In this document: positions 45,343 through 58,482 of the stretch, piece by piece
How positions within the stretch are numbered: position 1 is the stretch's first letter
How the letters are laid out: each line of letters begins with the position of its first letter
Assembly (NCBI RefSeq): GCF_000023025.1
Contig: NC_012997.1
Coordinates: 3,593,125 to 3,657,124 of the forward strand
Length of the DNA stretch: 64,000 bases
Reading direction: 5' to 3'
From: Teredinibacter turnerae T7901
GTDB lineage: Bacteria; Pseudomonadota; Gammaproteobacteria; Pseudomonadales; Cellvibrionaceae
Made by a program: the position numbers and the translations under genes
The notes under the pieces: generated by a model
What the model was told of the DNA's origin: nothing
The model's input: only the letters and a program-made list of their open reading frames with translations
The model's database searches: none

Positions 45343-45819
45343 CTAAATATGGCTGACGGCGTCTATCTCATACTCAATATCACCGCCGGGCGCTTTCACC
45401 AGTGCGACATCGCCAACTTCCTTACCCACGAGTGCGCGGGCAATGGGTGATGTCACAGAGATTTTATTCAGCTTCAGGTTGGCTTCATCCTCACCCACAA
45501 TTTTGTAGCTGATCTCTTCGTCCGTTTCGACATTAATCAAACGCACAGTCACACCGAAAATCACCTTCTCACCCACGGGCATTTTACTGATATCAATAAC
45601 CTGAGCATTAGATAGCTTGGCTTCGATATCCTGTATCCGGCCTTCGCAAAAACCCTGCTGCTCGCGCGCAGCATGGTACTCAGCGTTTTCTTTAAGGTCA
45701 CCGTGCTCACGGGCCTCAGCAATGGCCGCCGTAATTTTCGGGCGTTGCACTTTTTTGAGGTGATCCAGCTCTTCGCGCAGAGCTTTCTCGCCCTCGACTG
45801 TCATAGGGTATTTCTGCAT
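45343..45819 (-). CDS. greA: Transcription elongation factor GreA
   Basis: A 158-residue factor that stimulates transcript cleavage by backtracked RNA polymerase. It has the coiled-coil N terminus with [20 protein letters not shown] and the acidic tip motif [21 protein letters not shown], then the FKBP-like C-terminal domain with [23 protein letters not shown]. Length is normal. It follows carB by about 20 bases, the order seen in pseudomonads, where yhbY follows next; here the next conserved gene is about 20 kb away. Confidence 0.97.
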   Translation of the reverse strand: MQKYPMTVEGEKALREELDHLKKVQRPKITAAIAEAREHGDLKENAEYHAAREQQGFCEGRIQDIEAKLSNAQVIDISKMPVGEKVIFGVTVRLINVETDEEISYKIVGEDEANLKLNKISVTSPIARALVGKEVGDVALVKAPGGDIEYEIDAVSHI

Positions 45820-45838
45820 AGGATTCTCTTATTGTGTT

Positions 45839-48800
45839 CTATTTGGCGATACGCTTGTGCAGATCCTGCAAACGGCGGACTTCCTGCTCTTTACCAAAGC
45901 GAATTGCGACACATAACGCGTCCGCTGCCGTTAGCGTAGTGGTGTAATACACGTGGTTCATTTCTGCACTCCTGCGTATCGACGCAGAGTCTTTGATGGC
46001 TTTTTTGCCTTCAGTGGTGTTGATTACCAAGTGAATTTCGCGGTTTTTGATCATATCAACAATGTGCGGACGACCTTCCCCGACTTTGTTGACACGTTCT
46101 ACAGTTAAACCCGCTTCTTCGAAGACTTGCGCGGTACCGTGAGTGGCGACCAGATGGAAGCCCATATCGGCCAGTTCTTTTGCGACAACAACACTGCCGG
46201 GTTTATCGAAATCACGCACACTGATAAACGCCTTGCCAGATGTCGGCAACGCCGAACCACTTCCCAACTGCGCCTTAAAGAAAGCTTCAGCGAAGGTTTC
46301 ACCAACGCCCATCACCTCTCCAGTGGACTTCATCTCTGGCCCCAGAATGGGGTCGACAGCGGGGAATTTGTTGAACGGGAACACCGCCTCTTTTACGCTG
46401 AAATAATCGGGGATGATTTCCTGGGTGAAACCCTGCTCCTCCAGTGACATTCCCGCCTGACAGCGCGCCGCAACCTTGGCTAACGATACACCAATACACT
46501 TGGATACAAAAGGAACCGTACGCGAACCACGAGGATTCACTTCGATCACATAGATCTTGCCATCCTGGTACGCCAACTGCACATTCATCAAGCCGATCAC
46601 GCCCAGTTCGACCGCCATCTTGCGCACTTGTTCGCGCATCTCGTTTTGCACATCTTCTGGCAGAGAATAGGGTGGCAGCGAGCAGGCGGAGTCACCAGAG
46701 TGAACACCACACTGTTCAATGTGCTGCATGATCGCACCTATGACGACATCCTTACCGTCGGATACCGCGTCTATATCCACTTCGATAGCATTGTTCAGAA
46801 AGTGATCCAACAACACTGGCGCGTCTTCCGAAGCCTGTACCGCTTCACGCATATAATTAGCCAATTCGGACTTGGTGTACACGATCTCCATCGCACGGCC
46901 ACCCAGCACGTAGGACGGGCGCACTACCAGGGGGTAACCCACTTCTTTCGCCACACTCAACGCTTCTTCGGTGGAGCGCACAATCGCATTGGGCGGTTGT
47001 AGTAAGCCGAGACGATGAATCATCTGCTGAAAACGCTCGCGGTCTTCAGCCCGGTCGATAGCTTCCGGGCTGGTGCCAATAATCGGCACACCTTCCGCTG
47101 CCAATGCGTTTGCAAGCTTGAGCGGGGTTTGCCCACCAAACTGCACGATCACACCTTTGGGCTTCTCTTTGTGCACAATTTCCAGCACATCTTCCAGCGT
47201 GACCGGCTCGAAATACAGGCGGTCGGAGGTATCGTAGTCGGTTGATACCGTCTCCGGATTGCAGTTCACCATGATAGTCTCGTAACCGTCTTCACGTGCC
47301 GCCAACGCCGCGTGCACGCAACAATAATCGAATTCAATCCCCTGGCCAATACGGTTCGGCCCGCCGCCAAGCACCATGATTTTTTCACGATCACTGGGGT
47401 CAGACTCGCATTCCTCCTCGTAGGTGGAATACATATAGGCCGTTGAAGTCGAGAACTCCGCCGCGCAGGTATCCACTCGCTTATAGGCCGGGTGCACACC
47501 CAACCGATGGCGATGGTCACGTACGGTCTTCTCGGAAACAGCCAGCAATTCTGCCAGGCGCTTATCGGAGAAACCTTTGCGCTTCAGACGAAACATAATG
47601 TTTTCGTCGATATCTGACAGCGGTGTTTCCGCCAGTGCGGCTTCGGTATCAATAAGATCTTTAATCTGGGCCAGGAACCAGGTGTCGATTTTGGATTTCT
47701 GATAAACCTCGTCTACAGACATGCCCGCACGGAACGCATCTCCGATATACCAGATACGCTCAGCGCCCGGCGTGGCCAGGTCGTGACGAATACGGTCGAT
47801 AGCGTCGTCGCTGGTCAGATCAAGGCGGGGTTCAAACCCGGCAGAACCAACCTCCAGGCCGCGCAGAGCTTTTTGCAGGGATTCCTGAAAGCTGCGGCCA
47901 ATCGCCATAACTTCACCAACAGACTTCATCTGGGTGGTCAAACGCGCGTCCGCATCGCCAAATTTCTCGAAGGTAAAACGCGGCACCTTGGTTACCACGT
48001 AATCGATGCTGGGCTCGAACGACGCAGGTGTTGCACCGCCGGTAATTTCGTTTTGCAGTTCATCCAGGGTGTAACCTACGGCTAGTTTTGCCGCCACCTT
48101 GGCGATGGGGAAGCCGGTCGCTTTGGAAGCCAGCGCAGAGGAGCGCGATACCCGCGGGTTCATCTCAATTACCACCAGGCGCCCGTTTTCCGGGTTTACC
48201 GCAAACTGCACATTGGAACCGCCTGTCTCGACACCGATCTCGCGTAACACCGCAACCGAGGCGTTGCGCATCAATTGATATTCTTTGTCGGTCAGTGTTT
48301 GTGCCGGCGCGACCGTAATGGAGTCACCCGTGTGAACGCCCATTGGGTCGAAGTTTTCAATGGAACAAATAATGATGCAGTTGTCGTTTTTGTCCCGCAC
48401 CACTTCCATTTCATATTCTTTCCAACCCAGCAGCGATTCATCAATCAACAGCTCATTGGTCGGCGAGAGGTCGAGGCCGCGCAAACAGATTTCTTCGAAT
48501 TCTTCCCAGTTATAGGCAATACCGCCACCGGAGCCGCCCATGGTGAATGACGGGCGGATAATGACGGGGAAACCAAACTCTTTTGGTACCTCATTGGCTT
48601 CTTCCATGGTGTGGACGATTTTCGCCCGCGCACATTCAAGGCCGATATTCTTCATCGCCTTGTCGAAGCGATCCCGGTCTTCGGCTTTATCGATTGCATC
48701 CTGGGTGGCGCCAATCAGCTCCACATTAAACTTCTCAAGAACCCCATTAGCATGCAGCTCGAGAGCACAGTTCAGTGCTGTCTGGCCGCCCATTGTGGGC

Positions 48801-49060
48801 AATATTGCATCAGGGCGTTCTTTTTCAATAATTTTCGCAACGGTTTGCCAGGTGATCGGCTCAATATAGGTGGCATCCGCCATAGCCGGATCAGTCATGA
48901 TGGTGGCGGGGTTGGAATTCACCAGAATGACTCGGTAACCCTCTTCGCGCAGCGCTTTACACGCCTGGGCTCCTGAATAGTCGAACTCACAGGCCTGGCC
49001 AATCACAATAGGACCAGCGCCGATAATAAGAATACTGTTTATATCTGTACGTTTTGGCAT
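45839..49060 (-). CDS. carB: Carbamoyl-phosphate synthase large subunit
   Basis: A 1073-residue enzyme that makes carbamoyl phosphate from ammonia (from CarA), bicarbonate and two ATP for arginine and pyrimidines. It begins [33 protein letters not shown], has two ATP-grasp halves ([18 protein letters not shown] near residue 168; [17 protein letters not shown] in the second half) and a C-terminal allosteric domain ([14 protein letters not shown]). Length is normal. It lies about 33 bases downstream of carA on the same strand. Confidence 0.98.
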   Translation of the reverse strand: MPKRTDINSILIIGAGPIVIGQACEFDYSGAQACKALREEGYRVILVNSNPATIMTDPAMADATYIEPITWQTVAKIIEKERPDAILPTMGGQTALNCALELHANGVLEKFNVELIGATQDAIDKAEDRDRFDKAMKNIGLECARAKIVHTMEEANEVPKEFGFPVIIRPSFTMGGSGGGIAYNWEEFEEICLRGLDLSPTNELLIDESLLGWKEYEMEVVRDKNDNCIIICSIENFDPMGVHTGDSITVAPAQTLTDKEYQLMRNASVAVLREIGVETGGSNVQFAVNPENGRLVVIEMNPRVSRSSALASKATGFPIAKVAAKLAVGYTLDELQNEITGGATPASFEPSIDYVVTKVPRFTFEKFGDADARLTTQMKSVGEVMAIGRSFQESLQKALRGLEVGSAGFEPRLDLTSDDAIDRIRHDLATPGAERIWYIGDAFRAGMSVDEVYQKSKIDTWFLAQIKDLIDTEAALAETPLSDIDENIMFRLKRKGFSDKRLAELLAVSEKTVRDHRHRLGVHPAYKRVDTCAAEFSTSTAYMYSTYEEECESDPSDREKIMVLGGGPNRIGQGIEFDYCCVHAALAAREDGYETIMVNCNPETVSTDYDTSDRLYFEPVTLEDVLEIVHKEKPKGVIVQFGGQTPLKLANALAAEGVPIIGTSPEAIDRAEDRERFQQMIHRLGLLQPPNAIVRSTEEALSVAKEVGYPLVVRPSYVLGGRAMEIVYTKSELANYMREAVQASEDAPVLLDHFLNNAIEVDIDAVSDGKDVVIGAIMQHIEQCGVHSGDSACSLPPYSLPEDVQNEMREQVRKMAVELGVIGLMNVQLAYQDGKIYVIEVNPRGSRTVPFVSKCIGVSLAKVAARCQAGMSLEEQGFTQEIIPDYFSVKEAVFPFNKFPAVDPILGPEMKSTGEVMGVGETFAEAFFKAQLGSGSALPTSGKAFISVRDFDKPGSVVVAKELADMGFHLVATHGTAQVFEEAGLTVERVNKVGEGRPHIVDMIKNREIHLVINTTEGKKAIKDSASIRRSAEMNHVYYTTTLTAADALCVAIRFGKEQEVRRLQDLHKRIAK

Positions 49061-49093
49061 GTTTTCTCCAAACTGGCGTCGGACGGCCGACTA

Positions 49094-50284
49094 TCAGACG
49101 TTCGACGCAGCTCGTTGCTGCATCAGTTCAATAAAGTGATCGAAAAGCTCGGCGGCATCGTGCGGGCCGGGGCTGGCTTCAGGGTGCCCCTGGAAGCTGA
49201 ATGCGGGCTTGTCGGTACGGTGGATGCCTTGCAGTGAGCCGTCGAACAGAGACTTATGGGTCGCCTCGAGGCAGTCAGGCAAGGTGGACTCATCCGCGGC
49301 AAAACCGTGGTTCTGACTGGTAATCATGACCTCACCAGTTTTGACATTTTGTACCGGATGGTTGCCACCGTGGTGGCCGAATTTCATTTTGATGGTCTTC
49401 GCACCGCTGGCCAGAGCCAACAGCTGATGCCCCAGGCAGATACCGAAGATAGGCATGTTTTCATTGAGCAATACTTTAATGGCGTCGATGGCGTAATCAC
49501 ACGGCTCGGGGTCTCCCGGGCCATTAGACAGAAATACACCATCTGGATTCATCGCCAGCACATCTGCTGCCGGGGTTTGCGCGGGTACTACGGTCAAGTC
49601 GCAACCGCGATCCACTAACATGCGCAAAATATTGCTTTTGGCGCCGTAGTCGTAAGCGACCACATTAAAACGCTTCTCGGCCAGCGGCGCATAACCGGAA
49701 CCGAGTTTCCAGCTGCCGTCACGCCACTGATAAGTGTCTTTAGTACTCACTTCTTTTGCGAGATCCATTCCCTGTAAGCCAGCAAAACCCCGCGCGGTCT
49801 CAAGCGCTTCTGCTTCATCAACGTCGCCAGCCATGATACAACCGGCCAATGCACCCTTGTCGCGTAACAAGCGGGTCAGGCGGCGAGTATCAATATCGGC
49901 AATACCGAGAATATTTTTACTGGAGAGGTACTGATCGAGAGACTGTGAATTGCGGAAATTACTTGCAAGGAGGGGCAAATCGCGGATAACCAGGCCTGTC
50001 GCCCAGATTGTTTTGCACTCTTCGTCTTCAGAATTAGTGCCGGTGTTACCAATATGCGGATAGGTGAGAGTGACAATTTGGCGGGCGTAGGATGGGTCGG
50101 TCAGAATTTCCTGATACCCCGTTATCGAGGTGTTAAACACGACCTCGCCAACAGACTTTCCTGTCGCACCTATCGATACTCCGCGAAATACACTGCCATC
50201 CTCCAACACCAGGATCGCGGGGACCTTACCCGCTCCGGTTAATTGCGCCAACAAACCTAGCTCTTCTTTTTGCTCTGATGACAA
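49094..50284 (-). CDS. carA: Carbamoyl-phosphate synthase small subunit (glutaminase)
   Basis: A class I glutamine amidotransferase of about 396 residues that supplies ammonia to CarB. Family motifs are [32 protein letters not shown], the nucleophile in [14 protein letters not shown], the GNHPVQN segment and the His-Glu pair in [13 protein letters not shown] chose TTG 50284 because GGAGGAG lies six bases before it. An ATG at 50317 has no good ribosome site and would add 11 residues to an already extended N terminus. An attenuator-like or dapB terminator hairpin lies upstream. Confidence 0.95.
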
Positions 50285-50317
50285 GAGTATCTCCTCCACA
50301 TTTTTACTGGCTGACAT

Positions 50318-50762
50318 CCGCGATCAGCGGACACTCAGATTAGTTTCTGCAGGCCGAACGAAAGAGCATGATCAACGGTCGGTTGAACATGTCTCTTAAA
50401 ATGTAGTCCTGATTTCATCAAGAATTGAACGGCCATTTGCAAAAAAGCGAGGCTGCACCGGACCTCGCTTTTAAGAATCATGAACCCACTTTGGTGGGGT
50501 TGGCGTCTCACGCCATGTCTGAGCGCGGATTCTACTCCAAAGGCTCTCTAGCTGTCCAATAACCCAGGAAAAAATTCCTGCATTATTAGTTCCAGATCAT
50601 TCGGATTAATTCCGTAGAGGCAATAAATCAGCTGCAGTTATTCACAAAACATTTTTACAGCACGACCACAGGCACCTTAGCTGCAGCACAAAAAGAGGGG
50701 ATTTCGACAAAAATCAGGAAAGGCAGGCGCGGCCAGCTTGCCGCGCGAAGATGTGGGTTAGC
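50318..50762. other. Intergenic region between dapB and carA
   Basis: About 445 bases without a convincing gene. It holds the hairpin at 50443-50472 and, on the minus strand, the carA leader and presumably its promoter. No further repeat or RNA gene is seen. Confidence 0.6.
50439..50474 (-). terminator. Terminator-like hairpin between dapB and carA
   Basis: AAAAGCGAGG (50443-50452) pairs with CCTCGCTTTT (50463-50472); on the minus strand the stem is followed by TTTTTTG. It lies about 290 bases past the dapB stop and about 150 before carA, so it may end dapB transcription or act as a carA leader terminator. Confidence 0.65.
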
Positions 50763-52743
<1,981 letters not shown>

Positions 52744-52847
52744 AAGTATTTGAGTCGGAATCTACGGGAAACGCGGGCTGAATCGCCCGCGCTAAGTTAA
52801 TTGATAAGCCGGGGGGCTGGCACCCGGTCTGCTACAAAACGACAAAC

Positions 52848-54782
52848 TTACTTATCGTCTTTCACTTCTTCGAACTCAGCGTCAACTACGCCGTCGTCTG
52901 CAGCTTTATCGGCCTTAGGCTGTTCGCCGCCGGTAGCACCAGCTGAGCCCTGTTGCTGCGCAGACTGCTCAGCGTACAGTTTTTGTGCCAAAGAACCGGA
53001 TGCATCGGTCACCTTCTTGGTCGCCGCCTCAATCGCATCTTTGTCGCCGGATTTAAGCGCTTCTTCCGCTTCAGTAATCGCAGCTTCGATGGCAGATTTT
53101 TCTTCAGCTGTCGCTTTATCACCCGCTTCTTCAAGCGTTTTCTTGGTTGCATGCACCAAACCTTCCAGGGTGTTACGTGCAGAGACCAGCTCTTCGAACT
53201 TACGGTCAGCTTCGGCATTCGCTTCAGCGTCTTTTACCATATTCTCGATTTCATCGTCGCTCAGGCCGGAAGAGGCTTTGATGACGATGGACTGCTCTTT
53301 GCCCGTCGCTTTGTCCTTGGCTGAAACGTTCAAAATACCATTGGCATCAATATCGAAAGTCACTTCGACTTGTGGCATACCACGCGGCGCTGGAGGAATG
53401 TCTGCGAGATCAAAACGCCCCAGAGACTTGTTCTGCGCGGCTTGCTTGCGCTCACCCTGTACCACGTGGATAGTCACCGCGGTCTGGTTGTCTTCCGCTG
53501 TCGAGAATACCTGCGACTTCTTGGTCGGGATGGTGGTATTTTTCTCGATCAATGGCGTAGCCACGCCGCCCATGGTCTCAATACCCAGTGTCAAAGGCGT
53601 TACGTCCAACAGCAATACGTCTTTCACGTCGCCAGAGAGTACAGCACCCTGAATCGCAGCGCCCATGGCCACAGCTTCGTCTGGGTTCACATCTTTACGC
53701 GGCTCCTTACCGAAGAATTCGGCAACTTTCTGCTGAACCAGTGGCATACGGGTTTGACCGCCCACCAGAATAACGTCGTCGATCTCGCTCACAGAAAGAT
53801 CCGCGTCTTTGATCGCCATTTTTACTGGTTCGAGTGAACGGTTTACCAGCTCTTCAACGAGCGACTCCAGCTTAGCGCGTGTCAACTTAACGACCAAATG
53901 CTTCGGACCCGTTGCGTCTGCAGTGATGTACGGCAGGTTAACTTCGGTTTGCTGACTGGAACTCAGCTCAATTTTCGCTTTCTCAGCGGCTTCCTTCAGA
54001 CGCTGCAGAGCAAGCGGGTCGTTGTGGAGATCGATGCCGTTGGATTTCTTGAATTCTTCTGCCAAGTATTCAATCAAACGCAGGTCGAAGTCTTCACCGC
54101 CCAAAAAGGTATCACCATTAGTACTGAGCACTTCAAACTGGTGCTCGCCATCTACGTCTGCAATTTCGATTACAGAAATATCGAAAGTACCACCGCCAAG
54201 GTCGTATACCGCAATGGTGCGATCGCCTTTGGCCTTGTCCATACCGTAAGCCAACGCCGCAGCAGTAGGCTCATTGATAATACGTTTAACCTCGAGGCCC
54301 GCGATTTTACCGGCATCTTTAGTCGCCTGGCGCTGAGAGTCGTTAAAGTACGCAGGCACAGTGATAACCGCTTCAGTCACCTTCTCGCCCAGGTAGTCTT
54401 CCGCAGTTTTCTTCATTTTCTTAAGGACTTCTGCAGAGATCTGAGGTGGTGCTTTTTTGTCACCCTTAACTTCTACCCATGCGTCTCCATTGTCCGCACC
54501 TACGATGGAATAAGGCACCATTTTGATGTCTTTCTGCACAACGTCGTCAGTAAATTTGCGACCGATAAGGCGCTTCACTGCGAACAAAGTGTTGCGCGGG
54601 TTGGTAACTGCCTGGCGCTTCGCGCTCTGGCCAACCAGAATTTCGTTGTCATCGGTGAACGCGACGATGGATGGCGTAGTGCGGTCGCCCTCCGCATTTT
54701 CGATAACCTTGGCTTTATCACCCTCCAGCACGCTTACACAGGAGTTAGTGGTTCCCAGGTCAATACCAATAATTTTGCCCAT
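52848..54782 (-). CDS. dnaK: Chaperone DnaK (Hsp70)
   Basis: A 644-residue Hsp70 with the N-terminal ATPase domain ([65 protein letters not shown]), the substrate-binding domain ([15 protein letters not shown]) and a helical lid ending with a [15 protein letters not shown] tail that recruits co-chaperones. Full length. It lies about 150 bases after grpE, probably on the same heat-shock transcript. Confidence 0.98.
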   Translation of the reverse strand: MGKIIGIDLGTTNSCVSVLEGDKAKVIENAEGDRTTPSIVAFTDDNEILVGQSAKRQAVTNPRNTLFAVKRLIGRKFTDDVVQKDIKMVPYSIVGADNGDAWVEVKGDKKAPPQISAEVLKKMKKTAEDYLGEKVTEAVITVPAYFNDSQRQATKDAGKIAGLEVKRIINEPTAAALAYGMDKAKGDRTIAVYDLGGGTFDISVIEIADVDGEHQFEVLSTNGDTFLGGEDFDLRLIEYLAEEFKKSNGIDLHNDPLALQRLKEAAEKAKIELSSSQQTEVNLPYITADATGPKHLVVKLTRAKLESLVEELVNRSLEPVKMAIKDADLSVSEIDDVILVGGQTRMPLVQQKVAEFFGKEPRKDVNPDEAVAMGAAIQGAVLSGDVKDVLLLDVTPLTLGIETMGGVATPLIEKNTTIPTKKSQVFSTAEDNQTAVTIHVVQGERKQAAQNKSLGRFDLADIPPAPRGMPQVEVTFDIDANGILNVSAKDKATGKEQSIVIKASSGLSDDEIENMVKDAEANAEADRKFEELVSARNTLEGLVHATKKTLEEAGDKATAEEKSAIEAAITEAEEALKSGDKDAIEAATKKVTDASGSLAQKLYAEQSAQQQGSAGATGGEQPKADKAADDGVVDAEFEEVKDDK

Positions 54783-54928
54783 TGAAAGTCTCCAAATTTT
54801 TTACTTGCTGTCGCCGGTGCTTACCAGTCGACAAAATTCTGTAGTGAGCCGAACTCCCGTAGCCGTGCTCAGTTGCTGTTCAATATTGGTTCTCCCCACA
54901 ATTATTCAAGGGATAAAACCAACTTCAC

Positions 54929-55513
54929 TTATTTCGATACCACTACCATCGCCGGGCGAACCAGGCGACCGTGCAGGGTGTAACCCACCTGATACACATT
55001 AATAACCGTATTCGGTTCGGCATCAGGGTTTTCCACCGCGGTCATGGCCTGATGCAACTCAGGGTTAAAAGGCTCGCCTTCCGGGTTAACGCTCTCCACA
55101 CCATGCTTTTTCAGAGAATCCATGAGTGACTTCAAGGTGAGATCCACACCTTCAGTTACCGCCGTCATGTCTGCGCCTTCCGCCGCCGCTGCTTCGAGTG
55201 CACGCCCCAGATTGTCTGCTACTGGCAGCATGTCGCTCACAAACTTCTCGAGGCCGAACTTGTGAGCCTTTTCCACGTCCTGCTCGGCGCGACGGCGAAC
55301 ATTGTGCATTTCTGCAGCGGCACGTAACGCTTGTTCTTTTGCCTCGGTAAGCTCAGCTTCCAACGCTTCAATTCGAGCAACAAGATCCACATCCGCCGCT
55401 GTTTCAGAGCTGTCGGAACTCGCCTCTTCCAATGCCACATCGGCCTGCTGGTCTTCGGCAAATTCTTCCGGTGAGTTTTGAGGTTCGTCTTGGTTTGACA
55501 CGCGCTTCTCCAT
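54929..55513 (-). CDS. grpE: Nucleotide exchange factor GrpE
   Basis: A 194-residue protein that releases ADP from DnaK. It has an acidic N-terminal region, a long coiled-coil helix ([23 protein letters not shown], then [21 protein letters not shown]) and the beta domain ending [24 protein letters not shown] chose ATG 55513 ([10 protein letters not shown]); a longer frame to 55561 would run through the sigma-32 promoter, which argues for the downstream start. First gene of the grpE-dnaK-dnaJ block. Confidence 0.96.
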   Translation of the reverse strand: MEKRVSNQDEPQNSPEEFAEDQQADVALEEASSDSSETAADVDLVARIEALEAELTEAKEQALRAAAEMHNVRRRAEQDVEKAHKFGLEKFVSDMLPVADNLGRALEAAAAEGADMTAVTEGVDLTLKSLMDSLKKHGVESVNPEGEPFNPELHQAMTAVENPDAEPNTVINVYQVGYTLHGRLVRPAMVVVSK

Positions 55514-55538
55514 TGAATGATCTGAACGATGGTCAGCA

Positions 55539-55566
55539 ATATGGGGCCACAAACGCCACATTCAAG
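55539..55566 (-). promoter_or_regulatory. Sigma-32 (RpoH) heat-shock promoter of grpE
   Basis: On the minus strand CTTGAA (55566-55561), a 14-base spacer and CCCCATAT (55546-55539) match the sigma-32 consensus closely. The end of the -10 box is about 25 bases before grpE ATG 55513. Confidence 0.85.
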
Positions 55567-55623
55567 GGAAAAACCCACCCCAACAAAAGGAGATAAAAAA
55601 AGCCTTGCATTCAGTAGCGACTA

Positions 55624-55639
55624 CTGTATAAATAGCCAA
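55624..55639 (+). promoter_or_regulatory. LexA-like box 1 upstream of recN
   Basis: CTGT, eight bases (ATAAATAG), then CCAA, against the SOS consensus CTGT-N8-ACAG. Only the left half is well conserved. It forms a direct repeat (TACTGTATAAA) with the second box 25 bases on. Confidence 0.5.
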
Positions 55640-55648
55640 TATAATTTA

Positions 55649-55664
55649 CTGTATAAACAACCAG
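55649..55664 (+). promoter_or_regulatory. LexA-like box 2 upstream of recN
   Basis: CTGT, eight AT-rich bases (ATAAACAA), then CCAG; this differs from CTGT-N8-ACAG at one position. It lies 22 bases before the recN start codon, where a repressor would block transcription. Known recN genes are strongly SOS-regulated. Confidence 0.7.
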
Positions 55665-55686
55665 CCAATAGGGTTTGGAGGTTAAT

Positions 55687-57345
55687 GTGCTAACACATCT
55701 GCTGATTAAGGATTTCACCCTCGTCGACAAGCTAGACCTCGAATTGGAATGCGGGCTAACCGCAATTACCGGTGAAACCGGCGCCGGCAAGTCCATCATG
55801 CTGGATGCGCTCGGTCTCGCACTGGGAGATCGCACCGACGCCGACAAAGTGCGCGCAGGGAAGAAAAAAGCAGAGATACAGGCAAGTTTCGATATCACCA
55901 AGCTCTCCTATGTTAAAAAGTGGCTCGACGACAATGCTCTGCTGGATGGCGACGACTGTATTCTGCGACGTATTGTTACTCATGAGGGTCGCTCCCGTGC
56001 GTTTATCAACGGCCAAACCGTCACCCTGGGTCAGCTGCGTACACTTGGCGATATGCTGATCGATATTCACAGTCAGCACGAACATCAATCACTCCTCAAC
56101 ACCAATACTCACAGGCGCCTGCTGGACGCCTTCGGCGGTCTATCGACACTGGCGAAACAGGTTAAAGACGCCTACCAAAAATGGCACTGCGTCCACTACA
56201 AACTGAACGAATTACGCTCCGAAAGCGCTGACCTCAACGCCCGCTTCCAGTTACTTCGCTATCAGGTGGAAGAACTGGATCAATTGGCGCTGGAGTCTGG
56301 TGAATTGGACCGCCTGGAAACTGAACAGCGCACTCTCGCCAATGCAGACACGATCAACCGTGCCGCCAGCAATGTGGCGTCGCTTTGCAACCAGGACCAG
56401 GGTTTGGAAGACCAGCTCAACTACGCGGTGCACCAGCTCACTTCGCTCAAAGAAAAGCCAGACGCTTTATCTGAAGCTGAATCCATGCTCAGCAATGCTT
56501 TGATCCAGCTACAGGAAGCCCGCGGCGAGCTAGACCGTTATATTGATCGCCAGGAGCAGGATGAAAGCCGTCTAGTAGAGGTAGAAGAGCGACTCAATGC
56601 TATATACGACATTGCCCGCAAACACCGTATAGCGCCGGATGAATTGGTCGAGCACCACCAGCGGCTGGCCGAAGAGCTATCCGGTATGCAAAGTGGCGAC
56701 GAACAGCTTGAGCACCTGGAGCATCAGCTTGAAGAGAGCCGCGCAGGTTATGACCAGCTCGCCATCCAACTTAGCGAGCAACGTCAGTTTGCTGCCGCCC
56801 GCCTGGCCAAAGCCGTTAACGGCAAACTCACACAATTGGCAATGACCAACGCGAAATTCAGCTTGGATCTTCAGCAGGGTAGCGCACCTGCGGCACACGG
56901 CAACGAGGTGGTTGAAATGCTCATCAGCACCAACCCCGGTCAGCCGGCCAAACCTCTGGCCAAAGTAGCCTCTGGTGGCGAATTATCACGGGTGAGTCTG
57001 GCGATTCAAGTCGTTACCGCGCAAACATCCACAACCCCGACACTGGTATTTGATGAAGTCGATGTTGGTATTGGCGGTACCACTGGCGACGAAGTGGGTC
57101 GATTACTACGCGAGCTGGGCGCTAACGGGCAAGTACTCTGTGTTACCCATCTGGCGCAGGTGGCAAGCCGTGGACATCACCATCTGCACGTCAGTAAAAC
57201 GGCCAGCTCGAAAACTGGCGCAGTTTCTCAAGTTCGCCCCCTCACCATGGAAGAGAAAATTTGCGAGGTCGCACGAATGATGGGCGGCAATGCCGATTCC
57301 AAGCGCTCTCTCGCACACGCAAGAGAGATGTTGGCGACAGCTTAG
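55687..57345 (+). CDS. recN: DNA repair protein RecN
   Basis: A 552-residue SMC-like ATPase of double-strand-break repair. Walker A GETGAGKSIML lies near residues 30-40, a coiled-coil middle region runs from about 155 to 375, and the C-terminal ABC half has SGGELSRVSLAIQ and the Walker B VFDEVDVGIGG. I chose GTG 55687, which gives MLTHLLIKDF and has GGAGG five bases upstream; a TTG at 55675 lies across that ribosome site. Divergent from grpE, with LexA-like boxes in front. Confidence 0.95.
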   Translation: MLTHLLIKDFTLVDKLDLELECGLTAITGETGAGKSIMLDALGLALGDRTDADKVRAGKKKAEIQASFDITKLSYVKKWLDDNALLDGDDCILRRIVTHEGRSRAFINGQTVTLGQLRTLGDMLIDIHSQHEHQSLLNTNTHRRLLDAFGGLSTLAKQVKDAYQKWHCVHYKLNELRSESADLNARFQLLRYQVEELDQLALESGELDRLETEQRTLANADTINRAASNVASLCNQDQGLEDQLNYAVHQLTSLKEKPDALSEAESMLSNALIQLQEARGELDRYIDRQEQDESRLVEVEERLNAIYDIARKHRIAPDELVEHHQRLAEELSGMQSGDEQLEHLEHQLEESRAGYDQLAIQLSEQRQFAAARLAKAVNGKLTQLAMTNAKFSLDLQQGSAPAAHGNEVVEMLISTNPGQPAKPLAKVASGGELSRVSLAIQVVTAQTSTTPTLVFDEVDVGIGGTTGDEVGRLLRELGANGQVLCVTHLAQVASRGHHHLHVSKTASSKTGAVSQVRPLTMEEKICEVARMMGGNADSKRSLAHAREMLATA

Positions 57346-57514
57346 CGGCAATTCCTCAATCAAACGAGCGGGAGTTGGTGATTACGCGCTTCCGCGAGAA
57401 CCGCAAAAGACGGCTTTAATAGCATTTTCCAGCAGGACTTTCGGTGTGAAACCCGAGTGGTTCGATATGTAATAAGTTCGATATTTACTAAAGAGAAAGG
57501 AGAAAGAGCAGTAA

Positions 57515-57928
57515 TTACTGCTCTTTATGAGGTTTAACGTATAGCACCAGGCTATGGCCGGTAATATCGTATCCGTGATCTTCGGCGATTTCTTTTTGTA
57601 ATTGTTCGATTTTCTCGTTGTGAAACTCGATAACTTTCCCTGATTCCACACAGACCATATGGTCGTGGTGGTCGCCGCGATCGAGTTCAAATACAGAGTG
57701 ACCACCATCAAAATTGTGTCGCTCCACCAGGCCTGCGCCTTCGAATTGAGTCAATACGCGATAAACTGTGGCCAAACCCACGTCTTCTCCCGCTTCCATC
57801 AGCATCTTATACACATCTTCTGCGCTTAGATGGCGTTCTGGGGAATTTTCGAGAATTTGCAGAATCTTAACCCGTGGCAAGGTCACCTTTAGGCCTGCTT
57901 TCCGCAATTCCTGATTTTCTACAGCCAT
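57515..57928 (-). CDS. fur: Ferric uptake regulator Fur
   Basis: A 137-residue iron-dependent repressor. The winged-helix half contains LRKAGLKVTLPRVKILQIL and LATVYRVLTQFEGAGLV, and the metal-binding half HSVFELDRGDHHDHMVCVESGKVIEF. The second cysteine of the usual CxxC pair is replaced by serine, giving CVES; a single cysteine here is also known in Pseudomonas Fur. It is divergent from bamE, the conserved fur-bamE arrangement, with about 80 bases between them. Confidence 0.96.
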   Translation of the reverse strand: MAVENQELRKAGLKVTLPRVKILQILENSPERHLSAEDVYKMLMEAGEDVGLATVYRVLTQFEGAGLVERHNFDGGHSVFELDRGDHHDHMVCVESGKVIEFHNEKIEQLQKEIAEDHGYDITGHSLVLYVKPHKEQ

Positions 57929-58011
57929 TCAGTTGCTCCTGTTTGGGGCTTCTCAGGTGATTGAAAGATCGGGTATTATCACCGCCCTATTGATTTTCGG
58001 GAACCCCTGGC

Positions 58012-58482
58012 ATGCAATTTGTTCTGAAAGCAGCGCTCCTCGCGGCCGCTGTCCTCGCTTTTACCGGCTGCTCCAAGCTTCAATTCCCCTGGGCATACAA
58101 AATTTACATTCAGCAGGGAAACTATCTCGAAGAAGACATGATAGAACAGCTGGAAGTAGGAATGACACCAGAACAAGTGCGCTACATTATGGGCACCCCG
58201 ATGGTCACCGACACCTTTCATCCCGATCGCTGGGATTACTACTTTGAGTATAAACGCGGCGACAAAGTTTTTAAGGAATATCACTTCACAGTGCATTTCA
58301 ACGAGGGGTTGCTAGCAAGCTGGGAAGGCGATTATCAAACACGCGCGGCTAAGCAGGAAGAAGAAGCGAAAGAATTTAACGATGCCGCTGCAGAAGTAGA
58401 CAAAGAGAGCAAGAAAGAAGAGAAAACCTCAGGAACAAAAGAAAAAGCAGTATCTGAGAAAAACGATACGGCAGAGGGTTAA
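58012..58482 (+). CDS. bamE: Outer membrane assembly lipoprotein BamE (SmpA/OmlA)
   Basis: A 156-residue lipoprotein of the BAM complex that inserts outer-membrane beta-barrels. The signal peptide ends in the lipobox FTGC, with C20 lipidated. The family core follows: QQGNYLEEDMIEQLEVGMTPEQVRYIMGTP and DRWDYYFEYKRG. The C terminus carries a lysine/glutamate-rich tail of about 50 residues that is longer than usual. Its stop overlaps the convergent rnfH stop region by four bases. Confidence 0.94.
   Translation: MQFVLKAALLAAAVLAFTGCSKLQFPWAYKIYIQQGNYLEEDMIEQLEVGMTPEQVRYIMGTPMVTDTFHPDRWDYYFEYKRGDKVFKEYHFTVHFNEGLLASWEGDYQTRAAKQEEEAKEFNDAAAEVDKESKKEEKTSGTKEKAVSEKNDTAEG

Noticed and set aside
52801-54785. 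Two long open frames (283 and 295 codons) on the plus strand
   Set aside because: They mirror dnaK codon bias on the opposite strand; a known artefact of highly expressed genes.
54890-54912. CTTGAA-like box before dnaK on the minus strand as a second sigma-32 promoter
   Set aside because: A -35-like CTTGAA is present, but the expected CCCCAT is missing at 13-14 bases, so it was not listed.
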